Source of the DNA: Marinobacter sp. C7
GTDB taxonomy: Bacteria > Pseudomonadota > Gammaproteobacteria > Pseudomonadales > Oleiphilaceae
DNA: 64,000 bases
NCBI RefSeq assembly: GCF_022343555.1
Contig: NZ_JAKQZH010000001.1
Coordinates: 62,001-126,000, forward strand
Direction of reading: 5' to 3'
Shown here: in pieces, positions 44,863 to 54,672 of the stretch
Layout of the letters: each line of letters begins with the position of its first letter
Numbering within the stretch: the first letter of the stretch is position 1
Translations under genes and position numbers: made by a program
The notes under the pieces: model-generated
The model's database searches: none
What the model saw: only the letters and a program-made list of their open reading frames with translations
Told to the model about the DNA's origin: nothing

Positions 44863-47289
44863 TCAGGCAGTGGGCAGGCCCCGGGTGATGGCCGACGGAT
44901 CTCCACGACCCTCAACGGCGGCCAGTTCGGCGCTGGACAGCCATTCGCCGGGTGGCTGTTCCATGACCTGGGCGCAGGCGGCCAGCACGTGTCCCCAGGA
45001 GCACTCATTGGCAAACAGCATGCCGGCCACATTCAGGGTTCCGCCCTGGTTCAGGTAACCCAGTACCCGGGTGTGGGATAGCTCCGGGAACAGGGAGTAC
45101 AGATGGCCGCGGAAGACCTCGGGGCGCATATGGGTCAGGCCGACACGACGCCTCAGACGGTGGGGGAAGAGGCGCTCACGCTCGAATTCCGAAGCACAGA
45201 CGGCGGCCTCGTGAGCGTCACGGGGCTGGCGGAAACGACCGGGTTCCTGCACATAGACCAACCGGAAGGGTGTGCCGGTCTCCCGCAGGCGTTCGCAGGC
45301 CCGGATTGCCTCCGACAGCTGGTAGGCGCCGTTGGCGATCAGCAGCAAAGGCTCGCCGGCACAGGTGTCTTCATCGACGACCAGAGCCCCCTGCCGGGCC
45401 AGGGTCTCGGCCTCGCTGGCGTCAAAGACACAGGGGCGCTCCCGTTTGGGCACTACCATGCAGGTCAGGCGGCCGCGATCGGTGTAGACCGAGGGCAGGG
45501 CGGCGAGGGTGCTGTTGTAGTCCGCCGGGAAGATGACCCGGGATACGTCGTTCATCTCGCCAAGGAGGCTCTCGCAGAAAGTGGTGTCCTGGTGCGACTG
45601 CTCATTCTTGCCGTTTTCCCAGGTGTGGGAGCTGGCAATGACGGGGAAGCCGAGCCAACGGGCAGGCCGTCCCACCGCCTTCTGATGCCGGGCAAAAATG
45701 AGCTCCTGGCGGATGGCGCCCAGCATCTTGACGCAGAAAGCTTCATAGCTGGCCACCAGGTTCACACCACCCTTGTTTGCCAGACACGCCGAGATCACCG
45801 CTTCTTCGTTCAGCACGGTAATGATCTTGCCCTGGACATCCTCCTGTTCATTCTCAGGGTCATTCACCCGGTGTTTGAGCGTTTTCAGGACACCGGTCAG
45901 ACGGTTGCTGGCCAGTTCATCCGGGTTGCCGACCCGGGGGCGCAGGTCGGGATTCTCGGCAACGAGGGCCTGGAAAAAGTGATCCACCGCTTTCATGGGC
46001 GAGTAAGCCGGTTCCCGGCACGCAGGCAGGTGCGGAATGACCGGATTCTCCGGATTACGGCATGCCAGGGCATGATCGCGTTCCAGGGGACGGTTCTGAC
46101 GGCAATGGTCACCCAGCTGCCGGATGGCGCCCTGAAGCTCATCGGGATTGACCCAGAGCGGCGCGATGTGGCTCTGGAATAGCTCCCTGGCCCGGGTGTC
46201 GATCCGGGGATTTCCCGGCAGGGGCAGGTTGTGCGCCGCGTTGCTCCCGGCACCATAGAAGCCGTAACCCTTGACCGTTTCCGCGATGCCGTAGGGGATG
46301 CGCACTGGATAGCGCACCTCGCCCCTGACCGCTGCCTGCCCACGGTCTTTCAGTGACTCTTCCATGGAGAACAGGGCACAGACAAAGGCGGAGGGGTCTC
46401 GGCCGTCGAAGCGGAACGGGTCAAAGCCCCGATGGCACAGGTGTGCCTCGAATCGTTCGAGCCCTTCCCGGGTACCCAATTCGGTGCGCTGCTCGATGCG
46501 GCGACCGTTGGCAATCATGATCGGCAGAACCAGTCCGCAGTCTTCGTGGCGCCACCACCGGGGAATCCAGTCACTACCGCGCTGTTCCTCGGCGGCGCCG
46601 TCCGACAGGAAGGCTGCCAGGGACTCGCCCGGCAGTGGCAGGTGGGCATACTGGAGCTCCGCGAATCCCAGGTACCCGCCCTCAATGATGCCCCCGGCGG
46701 TGTGGGGATTGACGTGGCTGCCGACAGGCGCAGCCATGGACCCATCGGGCTTCTGACGATAGCTGTAAAAGTCCTCTGCCAGGCGTGACAGGCCATCGGG
46801 GCCCTGGTACCGCTCTTGCTGCTCGGGGTGGAGGTTGCCGGTCAGGACATTGATTGCATCCACTGCAGCGACACAGTGACCCTGACCCATCAGCCAGCTG
46901 CGGGTCTGGCCGGTGAGGCTGTTAAGGGCGAGGTAGGCGGCATAGGCCGGCACCATATTGAGGGCGCCGCCGGTATGGCCTTCCGGACTCGTCTTGAAGT
47001 CCTGAGCCGATAGCGGCGCGCCGGTCACGTCCACACGACGGGTATAGGTCATGTGCACGACCAGCCATAGACCGGCACTGGTCAGGCGATCCAGGGCCGC
47101 CAGTTTGCGATAGACCGCTTCCGTGTCTGGTTGCAGCCCCCGCTGTACCAGCCGCTCGGCCAGCGCCTGAACCTGGGCATGAGTGACTTCGGAATGCTGG
47201 ATGACTCCATAGCCCTGTCGCCACAGATCGAATTCCGGGCGAGCATGACCGGTGGTCGGCGCCGGCTGGGATTGAATTGGCGATGGCAT
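44863..47289 (-). CDS. Divergent phosphoketolase (XFP-like) thiamine diphosphate enzyme
   Basis: Protein of 808 residues, the length of xylulose-5-P/fructose-6-P phosphoketolase. Matching landmarks are IIEGGYLGFAELQYAHLP, LSDGAAEEQRGSDWIPRWW in place of the usual GDGEAETGPLATAW, IMIANGRRIEQRT for LHLNGYKIANPT, and SHQDTTFCESLL for the SHQDPGF motif. The substitutions in the cofactor loop make it clearly divergent, so the reaction is uncertain. I recall some such homologues carrying the name xylulose 5-phosphate 3-epimerase. The ATG at 47289 follows GGAGG. Divergent from ilvD across 169 nt. No transketolase or acetate kinase gene is close. Confidence 0.75.
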   Translation of the reverse strand: MPSPIQSQPAPTTGHARPEFDLWRQGYGVIQHSEVTHAQVQALAERLVQRGLQPDTEAVYRKLAALDRLTSAGLWLVVHMTYTRRVDVTGAPLSAQDFKTSPEGHTGGALNMVPAYAAYLALNSLTGQTRSWLMGQGHCVAAVDAINVLTGNLHPEQQERYQGPDGLSRLAEDFYSYRQKPDGSMAAPVGSHVNPHTAGGIIEGGYLGFAELQYAHLPLPGESLAAFLSDGAAEEQRGSDWIPRWWRHEDCGLVLPIMIANGRRIEQRTELGTREGLERFEAHLCHRGFDPFRFDGRDPSAFVCALFSMEESLKDRGQAAVRGEVRYPVRIPYGIAETVKGYGFYGAGSNAAHNLPLPGNPRIDTRARELFQSHIAPLWVNPDELQGAIRQLGDHCRQNRPLERDHALACRNPENPVIPHLPACREPAYSPMKAVDHFFQALVAENPDLRPRVGNPDELASNRLTGVLKTLKHRVNDPENEQEDVQGKIITVLNEEAVISACLANKGGVNLVASYEAFCVKMLGAIRQELIFARHQKAVGRPARWLGFPVIASSHTWENGKNEQSHQDTTFCESLLGEMNDVSRVIFPADYNSTLAALPSVYTDRGRLTCMVVPKRERPCVFDASEAETLARQGALVVDEDTCAGEPLLLIANGAYQLSEAIRACERLRETGTPFRLVYVQEPGRFRQPRDAHEAAVCASEFERERLFPHRLRRRVGLTHMRPEVFRGHLYSLFPELSHTRVLGYLNQGGTLNVAGMLFANECSWGHVLAACAQVMEQPPGEWLSSAELAAVEGRGDPSAITRGLPTA

Positions 47290-47458
47290 GGGATGCCTCC
47301 GTGACAGGGGTGATCTCTCGCTGATTGTAAGAGCTGGCAAACGGAGTACCCTTGATGCAGGTCATTCGGAACTGCATCTTGTTTCAGACCGCTGTTTTGA
47401 GGTTATCCGCCGAATCTGAGATCCTGAACCGATCATTCCTGAGGACCCGGAGGCTGCC

Positions 47459-49135
47459 ATGACAGACGACAAACGCCGTCAACATTCCTCTCCTGTGGTC
47501 GATGGTATCGGCAAGTCCGCCAGTCGGGCCATGCTCCGGGCCGTCGGCTTTACCGATGACGATTTCCGCAAGCCGCAGGTCGGTATTGCCTCGACCTGGA
47601 GCAATCTCACGCCCTGTAACATGCACATCAACCGACTGGCCGAGGAGTCTGCTGCCGGTGCTGACGAGGCCGGCGGTAAGTCCCTGATCTTCAATACCAT
47701 TACTGTGTCTGACGGTATCGCCAACGGGACCGAGGGCATGAAGTACTCCCTGGTGTCCCGGGAGGTGATTGCCGACTCCATCGAGACCACGGCCGGCTGC
47801 GAGGGCTTTGACGGCCTGGTGGCCATCGGCGGTTGTGACAAGAACATGCCGGGCTGCCTGATGGGGCTGGCGCGCCTGAACCGGCCCTCGGTGTTTGTCT
47901 ATGGTGGCACCATCATGCCCGGCAAGAATCACACCGACATCATTTCCGTGTTTGAGGCAGTCGGCGCCCATGCCCGCGGTGACCTGGACCTGATCGAGGT
48001 AAAGCAGATCGAGGAAACCGCGATACCGGGTCCCGGCTCCTGCGGTGGTATGTACACCGCCAATACCATGGCCTCGGCCATCGAGGCCATGGGCATGAGT
48101 CTGCCCGGAAGTTCGGCCCAGAATGCGGTTTCGGATACCAAGGCAGAGGATTGCCGGGCCGCCGGCGCGGCCGTGCTGAACCTGCTGGAAAAGGGTATCC
48201 GACCCTCGGATATCATGACCCGCGAAGCCTTCGAGAATGCCATCACCGTGGTGATTGCCCTGGGCGGTTCCACCAATGCGGTGCTGCATCTGCTGGCCAT
48301 GGCGAGCACCGTGGGCGTGGAGCTGGACCTGGAGGATTTCACGGAGATCGGCAAACGGGTGCCGGTGCTGGCGGACCTGAGGCCCAGTGGCCACTACATG
48401 ATGTCCGAGCTGGTGGCCATTGGCGGTATCCAGCCGTTGATGAAGATGCTGCTGGAGCGGGGGCTGTTACACGGCGATTGCCTGACGGTGACCGGTCAGA
48501 CGCTGGCGGAAAACCTGGCGGACGTGAAACCTTACCCGGAAGGTCAGGACATCATTCATGCCTTTGATGATCCCATCAAGGCGGACAGCCACCTGCGTAT
48601 CCTCTACGGTAACCTGGCGCCGACCGGGGCGGTCGCCAAGATCACCGGCAAGGAGGGCACCCATTTCACCGGTCGTGCCCGGGTGTTTCATTCCGAGGAA
48701 GAGGCCCAGGCCCGGATCCTCGATGGGACCGTGGTGGCCGGTGATGTGCTGGTGATCCGTTACGAAGGGCCGAAGGGTGGACCGGGCATGCGGGAGATGC
48801 TGAGCCCCACCTCTGCCATCATGGGCAAGGGCCTTGGCAGTGATGTCGCTCTGATCACCGATGGCCGGTTTTCCGGCGGCAGCCACGGTTTCGTGGTCGG
48901 ACACATCACACCGGAAGCGGCGGAGGGCGGTCCCATCGCATTGGTGGAGGACGGCGATGCGATTACCATCGATGCGGTCAGCAACCGTATCGAGCTGGAT
49001 GTGACCGAAGCGGAGATGGAGCGCCGGCGCAAGGCCTGGCAGGCACCAGCACCCCGGGTGACGCGCGGCGTACTGGCCAAGTACGCCCGGACTGTAAGCT
49101 CGGCCTCCAAGGGCGCGGTCACGGATCTGCCCTAA
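47459..49135 (+). CDS. ilvD: Dihydroxy-acid dehydratase
   Basis: Iron-sulfur enzyme of 558 residues for the third step of valine, leucine and isoleucine synthesis. Cluster cysteines are in TPCNMHI (~48), [10 protein letters not shown] (~121) and [14 protein letters not shown] (~193). The C-terminal [23 protein letters not shown] is conserved. The length fits the shorter IlvD class, against 616 in E. coli. GGAGG at 47449-47453 precedes the ATG. Its stop overlaps that of the convergent EAL gene by 4 nt. Confidence 0.95.
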   Translation: MTDDKRRQHSSPVVDGIGKSASRAMLRAVGFTDDDFRKPQVGIASTWSNLTPCNMHINRLAEESAAGADEAGGKSLIFNTITVSDGIANGTEGMKYSLVSREVIADSIETTAGCEGFDGLVAIGGCDKNMPGCLMGLARLNRPSVFVYGGTIMPGKNHTDIISVFEAVGAHARGDLDLIEVKQIEETAIPGPGSCGGMYTANTMASAIEAMGMSLPGSSAQNAVSDTKAEDCRAAGAAVLNLLEKGIRPSDIMTREAFENAITVVIALGGSTNAVLHLLAMASTVGVELDLEDFTEIGKRVPVLADLRPSGHYMMSELVAIGGIQPLMKMLLERGLLHGDCLTVTGQTLAENLADVKPYPEGQDIIHAFDDPIKADSHLRILYGNLAPTGAVAKITGKEGTHFTGRARVFHSEEEAQARILDGTVVAGDVLVIRYEGPKGGPGMREMLSPTSAIMGKGLGSDVALITDGRFSGGSHGFVVGHITPEAAEGGPIALVEDGDAITIDAVSNRIELDVTEAEMERRRKAWQAPAPRVTRGVLAKYARTVSSASKGAVTDLP

Positions 49136-51279
49136 CGTCCGTTCGGGATCACCGGAGGACCCCAGTAGTAACCCTGGCCGTGGAGGCCGGGGAACTGCTG
49201 GAGCCAGATGGCAATGGTCTCGTCCTCGACACCCTCCACAACCACATCCAGATCCAGACTCTCGCCCAGCTCCAGGGCCACCCGGAGGATCCGCTGACGC
49301 TTGGGATAGTGCAGGATGTTTTTCAGGAAACTCCGGTCGATTTTCAGTTCGTCCAGCTCAAAGGTGGCCAGCGTCCCGAGCGAGGAGTGTCCGGCGCCAA
49401 AATCATCGAGAGCAATCCGAAAGCCCGTAGCACTGAGCATGCCGATGGTTTTCCGGGCAGTTTCCGGGTCACTCATCATGGCCGTTTCGGTGATCTCCAG
49501 GATGAAGTTCTCCGGTGACAGGCCATGGCGCTGGGTGATACCGGCGGCAAATCGGTGGAAGCCGGGCTGGGCCAGGTCCTTGGCAGAGATGTTGACCGAC
49601 ACGGAGATATGCCGGCCAAACCGGTCGCGCAGGGCGGCAAAGTCCCGACAGGCGCGGTCCAGCACCCAGAGCGTGACCGTGTGGATCATGCCTACCTTCT
49701 CCGCCAGGGGAATCCACTGATCCGGCGCCACCCTGCCGAACTCGCCGTGATGCCAGCGGATCAGTCCTTCCAGGGAGTCGATCCGGCCATCCCGGATACT
49801 TACCTTGGGTTGGTACTCGAGCCACATTTCACCGGCGCTCAGCGCCTCCTCAACATCCAGGATCAGCATTTGCTGGCGGTAAAGGCGCCGGGCGACCGAG
49901 GGGTCGTACACCGATAGCGGTCGGGTATCATCAAGCGAGGCGAAGCCGGCGGATGACAGAATGGTGGTCGCATCCTTTCCATGCTCCGGCGCGTGCGCCA
50001 GGCCAAGGGCGGGGGCCCAGGAAAAGGAAAACCGGCCTTCCCGGAAGTTCCTGCCCAGCCAGTCGGTGATGGCGTCCAGTGCCGGATCGCCCGGCCCGGC
50101 GTTCGGATCACGGTAAAAGGCAAAGGCGTGGTTGCTGGTGTCGAGCGTGGCCAGGGCCTGGCCGTTAATGGCAATCAGCCGGTCACCCAGACAGCGTTTG
50201 AGGACACTGTTCAGTTGCCTGAGATATTGCTTCAGCAGATCTTCGGCAGTGTGGTAGCCCAGCGCCTGCTCAAGTTCGTTGAACCGGGCCAGTCGGATGA
50301 GGCACAGGGTATAGGGCGACAGGTTGCTGTTGATGGCTTCCAGCGCCTCTTCCAGGACTGGCCGGTTGGGTTTGCCGGTTACCCGGTGGGTTTTCATCAG
50401 ATGGTCGTATTCCTGTTCGATCCGGGCTCTCAGCTGCCGTTCCTGACGCACACGGTTATCGGATCCCGCGCGTCGCCTGCGTTCCTGCACCAGTAATCGG
50501 TCCACGCCGCTGGTCAGTATCAGGGCGCCGAGGGCCGCGCCGAGGGAGAAAGCGGAGTCGGTCAGGGTGTTGGCCGGCAGCCAGCCGATCAGGCGAAGGG
50601 ACGTTGTTGTCGCGCCCAGGGCAATGACCAGGATGGACGGGGCAAAGTAGCGGCCGTGGTTGTGATGTCGGTGCCAGAACGTCAGTACGCAGATAAAGGC
50701 GCCGCCCAGAACACCGGTCACCACCAGGGTATCCTGACCAATCAGTTCGATGGCAAAGGGGGCTGCCAGGAGATGCAGTCCGCCCAGCAGACTGAATGCG
50801 CGCAGGAGCCTGATCGAGGGCTTGCCCAGGGGCAGGAAGTGGGGCGTGAATTCACACAGGGCAATCAGACACAGGGGCAGGGAGATTCCCAGAAGGGCGT
50901 TCAGTTCAGGGTGACGGGGCCAGAGCAGCCAGGACCCCAGCCCATCCATGACCAGCTGACTATGAATGACAGCCACCATGAGCACGCTGAGCCAGGCGAG
51001 GCCGGGACGTCGCAGCCGGAACACAATGCGGAGATTCAGCAGCAGCGCGAACACCAGAAGGCCGGTGATGAAGGCCTTCCATGCCAGGTCGGCAGCACCC
51101 CGGGTGACCACCTCGTCGGCGGTATTGACGGGCGCGAGCCAGAGGCTGACCGCCAGCCCGTAGGCGATGCTGGCGGCCAGCACGATCAGGGGCCGCCACT
51201 GTTTCAGCCAGGTCGCCGGATCTCGCAGAACAAGGCCAGGGGCTCGTGGGTTGGCATGACTTTGGGCTTGCGAATCCAT
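49132..51279 (-). CDS. Membrane-bound EAL c-di-GMP phosphodiesterase with degenerate GGDEF domain
   Basis: Protein of 715 residues. Seven or eight N-terminal hydrophobic helices (residues ~25-265) form a putative sensor, then a linker, a GGDEF-like domain (~300-450) lacking a GGDEF active site, and an EAL domain (~465-712). EAL catalytic positions look intact: E in SLEGLIRW (~498, EGL form), N in [10 protein letters not shown] in LEITET, the [10 protein letters not shown] pair, K in ELKIDRSF and E in VVEGVED. It probably hydrolyses c-di-GMP in response to a membrane signal, with the GGDEF relic possibly binding GTP. Confidence 0.87.
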   Translation of the reverse strand: MDSQAQSHANPRAPGLVLRDPATWLKQWRPLIVLAASIAYGLAVSLWLAPVNTADEVVTRGAADLAWKAFITGLLVFALLLNLRIVFRLRRPGLAWLSVLMVAVIHSQLVMDGLGSWLLWPRHPELNALLGISLPLCLIALCEFTPHFLPLGKPSIRLLRAFSLLGGLHLLAAPFAIELIGQDTLVVTGVLGGAFICVLTFWHRHHNHGRYFAPSILVIALGATTTSLRLIGWLPANTLTDSAFSLGAALGALILTSGVDRLLVQERRRRAGSDNRVRQERQLRARIEQEYDHLMKTHRVTGKPNRPVLEEALEAINSNLSPYTLCLIRLARFNELEQALGYHTAEDLLKQYLRQLNSVLKRCLGDRLIAINGQALATLDTSNHAFAFYRDPNAGPGDPALDAITDWLGRNFREGRFSFSWAPALGLAHAPEHGKDATTILSSAGFASLDDTRPLSVYDPSVARRLYRQQMLILDVEEALSAGEMWLEYQPKVSIRDGRIDSLEGLIRWHHGEFGRVAPDQWIPLAEKVGMIHTVTLWVLDRACRDFAALRDRFGRHISVSVNISAKDLAQPGFHRFAAGITQRHGLSPENFILEITETAMMSDPETARKTIGMLSATGFRIALDDFGAGHSSLGTLATFELDELKIDRSFLKNILHYPKRQRILRVALELGESLDLDVVVEGVEDETIAIWLQQFPGLHGQGYYWGPPVIPNGR

Positions 51280-51448
51280 TCGGGACTTCCTGGTTGCCGA
51301 AAAGACGGGGTTACAGCTCGGCTACATTCTTGAACATTATGTAACATTATGAATTATCTGAAATTTTACAGATTTTTAAGTTGTTTTGCATTTTCCGGTC
51401 AGTACGCCTCGGCGAAAATGTGACATGTCAGGCATTCGCCCACACTGG

Positions 51449-51454
51449 TATAGT
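51449..51454 (+). promoter_or_regulatory. Extended -10 promoter candidate for the PBP7-like gene
   Basis: TGGTATAGT at 51446-51454 is an extended -10 (TG-N-TATAGT), 46 nt before the start of the endopeptidase gene. No convincing -35 is present. The rest of the 220-nt divergent gap is A/T-rich without other features. Confidence 0.4.
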
Positions 51455-51499
51455 GGGGCGCTATCACCGGAGTTCGGTACAGGGGGCGCGGAGACACGC

Positions 51500-52408
51500 A
51501 TGATCGAGAAAATGACAACCGGGGCGCTGGCGCTCCTGATGATGGTTTTTGCAGCCACCGCACTGGCCGGCGAGGGGCCGAATCTGGCCTCGGTAAATGC
51601 CGCGGTGGCCTATACTGGTGACGAGACCCTGGTCTATGGCAAGAATGCGGACCGGCAGGTGCCCATCGCTTCGCTGACCAAGTTGATGACGGCCCTGGTT
51701 GTCCTGGAATCCGGTGAGCCCCTGGATGAACCGCTGACCTTCCATGAGCGTCACACTCCGGCGGCCAATAATGCCTACACGCGGATCCGTGTGGATTCGA
51801 CCCTGCCCCGTTCGGAGGTGATCCGGATCGCGCTTATGTCGTCCGAGAACTTCGCCGCCTACACCCTGGCCCGCCATCATCCCGGCGGATACGACGCATT
51901 TGTCGAGGACATGAACAAGAAGGCCAGGGCCCTGGGTATGTCCGGAACCCGTTTCGTGGATCCGACCGGATTGTCGGCACTCAATGTCTCCACGGCCTCG
52001 GACCTGGTTCGCCTGGTCAACGCCACTCTCGAGTATCCCGAGATCCGCGAGTATTCCACCACCGGCTATTACCGTGCCCACTTCCGCAACCCCAGGTACA
52101 GCCTGTCCTTCGGTAACACCAATCCCTTGGTGCACCGGGACAGCTGGGGCGTCCAATTGAGCAAGACCGGCTACCTGTCCGAGGCAGGGCGTTGCCTGGT
52201 GATGGTTTCCAACATGAATGGCAGGCAGGTCGTGACCGTCCTGTTGGATTCTCTGGGGACCCGCTCGCCACTGGGGGATTCCGGCCGCATCAAACGCTGG
52301 CTGGATACCGGGGAGCCCGGCAGCGTAGCAAAGGCAGCCCGACGTTATGAGCGGGAGAAGAATGCCGCTTACGCGGTTGCGGACAATGGCACCCCTGCGG
52401 TGAACTGA
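51500..52408 (+). CDS. pbpG: D-alanyl-D-alanine endopeptidase (PBP7 type)
   Basis: Periplasmic serine peptidase of 302 residues, S11 family. Signal peptide (MTTGALALLMMVFAATALA). Active-site motifs: SxxK as SLTK in PIASLTKLMTAL (~62), SxN as SEN in LMSSENFAAYTLARHHPGG (~118), and KTG in QLSKTGYLSEAG (~222). It cuts D-Ala-mDAP cross-links in peptidoglycan. Length and the SENFAA-x2-LAR-x2-PGG form match PbpG rather than DacA. The ATG at 51500 follows GGAG; the longer frame from 51386 has no signal peptide at its start. Confidence 0.9.
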   Translation: MIEKMTTGALALLMMVFAATALAGEGPNLASVNAAVAYTGDETLVYGKNADRQVPIASLTKLMTALVVLESGEPLDEPLTFHERHTPAANNAYTRIRVDSTLPRSEVIRIALMSSENFAAYTLARHHPGGYDAFVEDMNKKARALGMSGTRFVDPTGLSALNVSTASDLVRLVNATLEYPEIREYSTTGYYRAHFRNPRYSLSFGNTNPLVHRDSWGVQLSKTGYLSEAGRCLVMVSNMNGRQVVTVLLDSLGTRSPLGDSGRIKRWLDTGEPGSVAKAARRYEREKNAAYAVADNGTPAVN

Positions 52409-52426
52409 CTGGGACAGGCCTGACAC

Positions 52427-52906
52427 ATGATCGAAATCTTCACCACCGGCGGCACCATCGACAAGGTGTACTTTGACGCCAGCAGCCAGTTCGAGATCGG
52501 CGACTCCCTGTTGCCTGAGTTGTTGCCGGAGTCCAACATCCACGACGGCTACCGTGTCCATGAGGTGTTGAGGAAAGACAGCCTGGACATGACCGATAAC
52601 GACCGTGACAGCATTTTCGAAGCAGTGGCCGGTTGTGAGGCCCGGCGGATCCTGATTACCCATGGCACCGACACCATGGCCGAGACGGCGGAACGGCTGT
52701 CATCCCTGACCGACCGGACCATCGTACTGTTCGGGGCCATGCAGCCGGCACGGATGCGTCGCACCGACGCGCTGTTCAATCTGGGCTTTGCCTGGTCCGC
52801 GGTGCAGCTGCTGCCACCGGGCGTCTATATCGCGATGAATGGTGAGGTGTTCGAGGCCGGTGCGGTTCGCAAGAACCGGGAGGCAAAACGGTTTGAGCGG
52901 ATCTGA
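52427..52906 (+). CDS. Single-domain asparaginase-like protein
   Basis: Protein of 159 residues matching only the N-terminal domain of L-asparaginases (whole enzymes are about 330). Both threonine motifs are present: FTTGGTIDKVY at the start and ITHGTDTMAETAERL near 77. The C-terminal domain that completes the active site in the tetramer is absent, with no frameshifted remnant downstream, since rsuA begins its 3' end at once. Stand-alone domains like this are widespread in proteobacteria, so it is likely a real family; the reaction is unproven. It starts 18 nt after pbpG. Confidence 0.8.
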   Translation: MIEIFTTGGTIDKVYFDASSQFEIGDSLLPELLPESNIHDGYRVHEVLRKDSLDMTDNDRDSIFEAVAGCEARRILITHGTDTMAETAERLSSLTDRTIVLFGAMQPARMRRTDALFNLGFAWSAVQLLPPGVYIAMNGEVFEAGAVRKNREAKRFERI

Positions 52907-53611
52907 TCAGCCGGAGTTGACGCTCGCGATCTCCTGGCCGGTCAGAGCGCGATACTCGCCGGGCGCCAGCTTCGGGTCGAGGGTGATGTCTCCCACCTGT
53001 ACCCGGTGCAGCGCCACCACGTGATTCCCGACTGCGGCCAGCATGCGCTTGACCTGATGGTAGCGCCCCTCTGAAATGGTCAGTTCAATCACCCTGTCAT
53101 CCATCCGCCTGACCACAGCCGGTCGGGTCCGGGTGTCCTCATTGCGCAGCAATACCCCGGCCTTCAGTGCCTGCTCCGCAGCGTCGGTCAGCCCTTCGCC
53201 GAGATTGACCCGGTAGGTCTTCGGACAATCGGTCCTGGGTGAGGTGATGCGATGGGACCACTGACCGTCGGTGGTCAGGAGCAACAGGCCGGTGGTGTCC
53301 AGATCCAGTCTTCCGGCGATGTGAAGGTCCCGGGCAAGCTCCGCCGGCAACAGGTCCAGGGCCGTCGGATGGTCGCTGTCCCGGGTGGCGCTGACCACAC
53401 CCCGGGGCTTGTTCATCATCAGGTAGCGTTCGCCGGGAAGCGTCAGGGGCGTGCCATTCAGTGCGACCCGCGCATCGTCGGAGATCCTCCTGTTGGCGGT
53501 TTTGCAGGCGGTGCCCTCGACGGTAACTGCGCCGCCGCCGATCGCTCGCTTGGCCTCCTTGCGGGACAGCCCTGTGCAATTGGCGACGAACTGGTCCAGA
53601 CGCAGATTCAT
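52907..53611 (-). CDS. rsuA: 16S rRNA pseudouridine-516 synthase
   Basis: Protein of 234 residues (E. coli RsuA 231). An S4 RNA-binding domain (residues 1-60, LRLDQFVANCTGLSRKEAKRAI) is followed by the catalytic domain with Asp in AGRLDLDTTGLLLLTTDG (~103) and GRYHQVKRMLAAVGNHVVAL (~190). The start at 53611 shares one base with the stop of the upstream gene (TGATG), indicating translational coupling; the longer frame to 53656 is less likely. RsuA-specific over RluB/E by length and lack of a C-terminal tail. Confidence 0.87.
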   Translation of the reverse strand: MNLRLDQFVANCTGLSRKEAKRAIGGGAVTVEGTACKTANRRISDDARVALNGTPLTLPGERYLMMNKPRGVVSATRDSDHPTALDLLPAELARDLHIAGRLDLDTTGLLLLTTDGQWSHRITSPRTDCPKTYRVNLGEGLTDAAEQALKAGVLLRNEDTRTRPAVVRRMDDRVIELTISEGRYHQVKRMLAAVGNHVVALHRVQVGDITLDPKLAPGEYRALTGQEIASVNSG

Positions 53612-54639
53612 CAGCAGCTTTGTCCCGGTCCCGGTGTGCTCAGGGTTGCCAGACACAGGACTGAAGTCTGTCCCGTCACCCGGGCCCAGAGTTGCGCCAC
53701 TGCCCGGTCATTGACGGTGGGCCTGGGCAGACGCCGGCTGGTGACCGGCACAAGGTGGCCGCCGTCATTACGGGCGACCACGAAGGTGAAGGGGTGCGCA
53801 CCTGGCAGGCCAAGGCGGATATCGGTGGCGGTCACCCGGTCACCGTCGGTGGCGTAGTCCAGGAAGCCGCCGGTGAACCATTCCAGGCGGCGTACTTCGG
53901 GCAGATCCGCGACTGCCTGTGCCAGCTTCGGATCGCGGGGGAAGGTCTCCAGCGTCAGTGGCTGATCACCGTCCAGGAAGCCGGTGACGATCTCCACCCG
54001 CCGCTCGTCATTGACGGCGGTGGCCCGCCAAAGCACCGTTGTGAACGGCATCGGCTGAACCATCAGCCTGGCGTTCTCCATGCCAGCCTGAGTCAGGGCA
54101 GGCGTGACCCGGTCGGTAATGATCTGTTGCGCTGCCAATGTCCAGCCCAGGTAGAGAGTGGAGAGTGTCAGACCCGCAGCGATGGCTTTGGGAGCCGGCG
54201 GCCGCACCAGAAACAACAGGCAGCCGGCCAGCAGTGGCAAGGTGTAGGCCGGGTCTATGATGAAAATGCTGTTGATGGCCACGGGGCCGCCGAATGGCCA
54301 GAAAAGCTGGGTGCCATAGGTGGTAAAGGCATCCAGTATCGGGTGGGTCAGGAGAATAAGGCCGGTCAGCAGTAACCAGCGCCGGAAACCCAGACGGGGT
54401 TGCCACCGCCAAAGCAGCCAGGCAAGCAGCAGTGCCACGGGGGCCAGGACAAAGAGCGAGTGACTGAAACCCCGGTGCTGGGTGAAGTTGGCCACCGCGG
54501 AACCATAGTCAATGACCACGTCCAGATCCGGCAGCGTGCCCAGCGCACCGCCGATCAGCAGAGCCGAGCGGCCGAGGGTCTTACCGGCTACCGCCCCGGC
54601 CAGGGAAGCGCCGAGAGCGACCTGGGTGATGGAATCCAT
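53611..54639 (-). CDS. DUF457/YdjM-type metal-dependent membrane hydrolase
   Basis: Protein of 342 residues with about five hydrophobic helices in the first half. Metal-ligand candidates follow the family: MDSITQVALGASLAGA, GALGTLPDLDVVIDYG, HRGFSHSLFVL, and THPILDAFTTYGTQLFWPF. The C-terminal ~150 residues are soluble. The family is named for putative metal-dependent hydrolases, with no firm substrate. It is coupled to rsuA through a TGATG junction. Confidence 0.82.
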   Translation of the reverse strand: MDSITQVALGASLAGAVAGKTLGRSALLIGGALGTLPDLDVVIDYGSAVANFTQHRGFSHSLFVLAPVALLLAWLLWRWQPRLGFRRWLLLTGLILLTHPILDAFTTYGTQLFWPFGGPVAINSIFIIDPAYTLPLLAGCLLFLVRPPAPKAIAAGLTLSTLYLGWTLAAQQIITDRVTPALTQAGMENARLMVQPMPFTTVLWRATAVNDERRVEIVTGFLDGDQPLTLETFPRDPKLAQAVADLPEVRRLEWFTGGFLDYATDGDRVTATDIRLGLPGAHPFTFVVARNDGGHLVPVTSRRLPRPTVNDRAVAQLWARVTGQTSVLCLATLSTPGPGQSC

Positions 54640-54672
54640 GGTGTACCTGCGACCTCCGGCTTACGAATCGAA

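Noticed and set aside
44781..45032. Extended N-terminus of the PilU-like gene
   Set aside because: The extra residues overlap the end of the phosphoketolase-like gene in another frame on the same strand and show no PilT/PilU homology.
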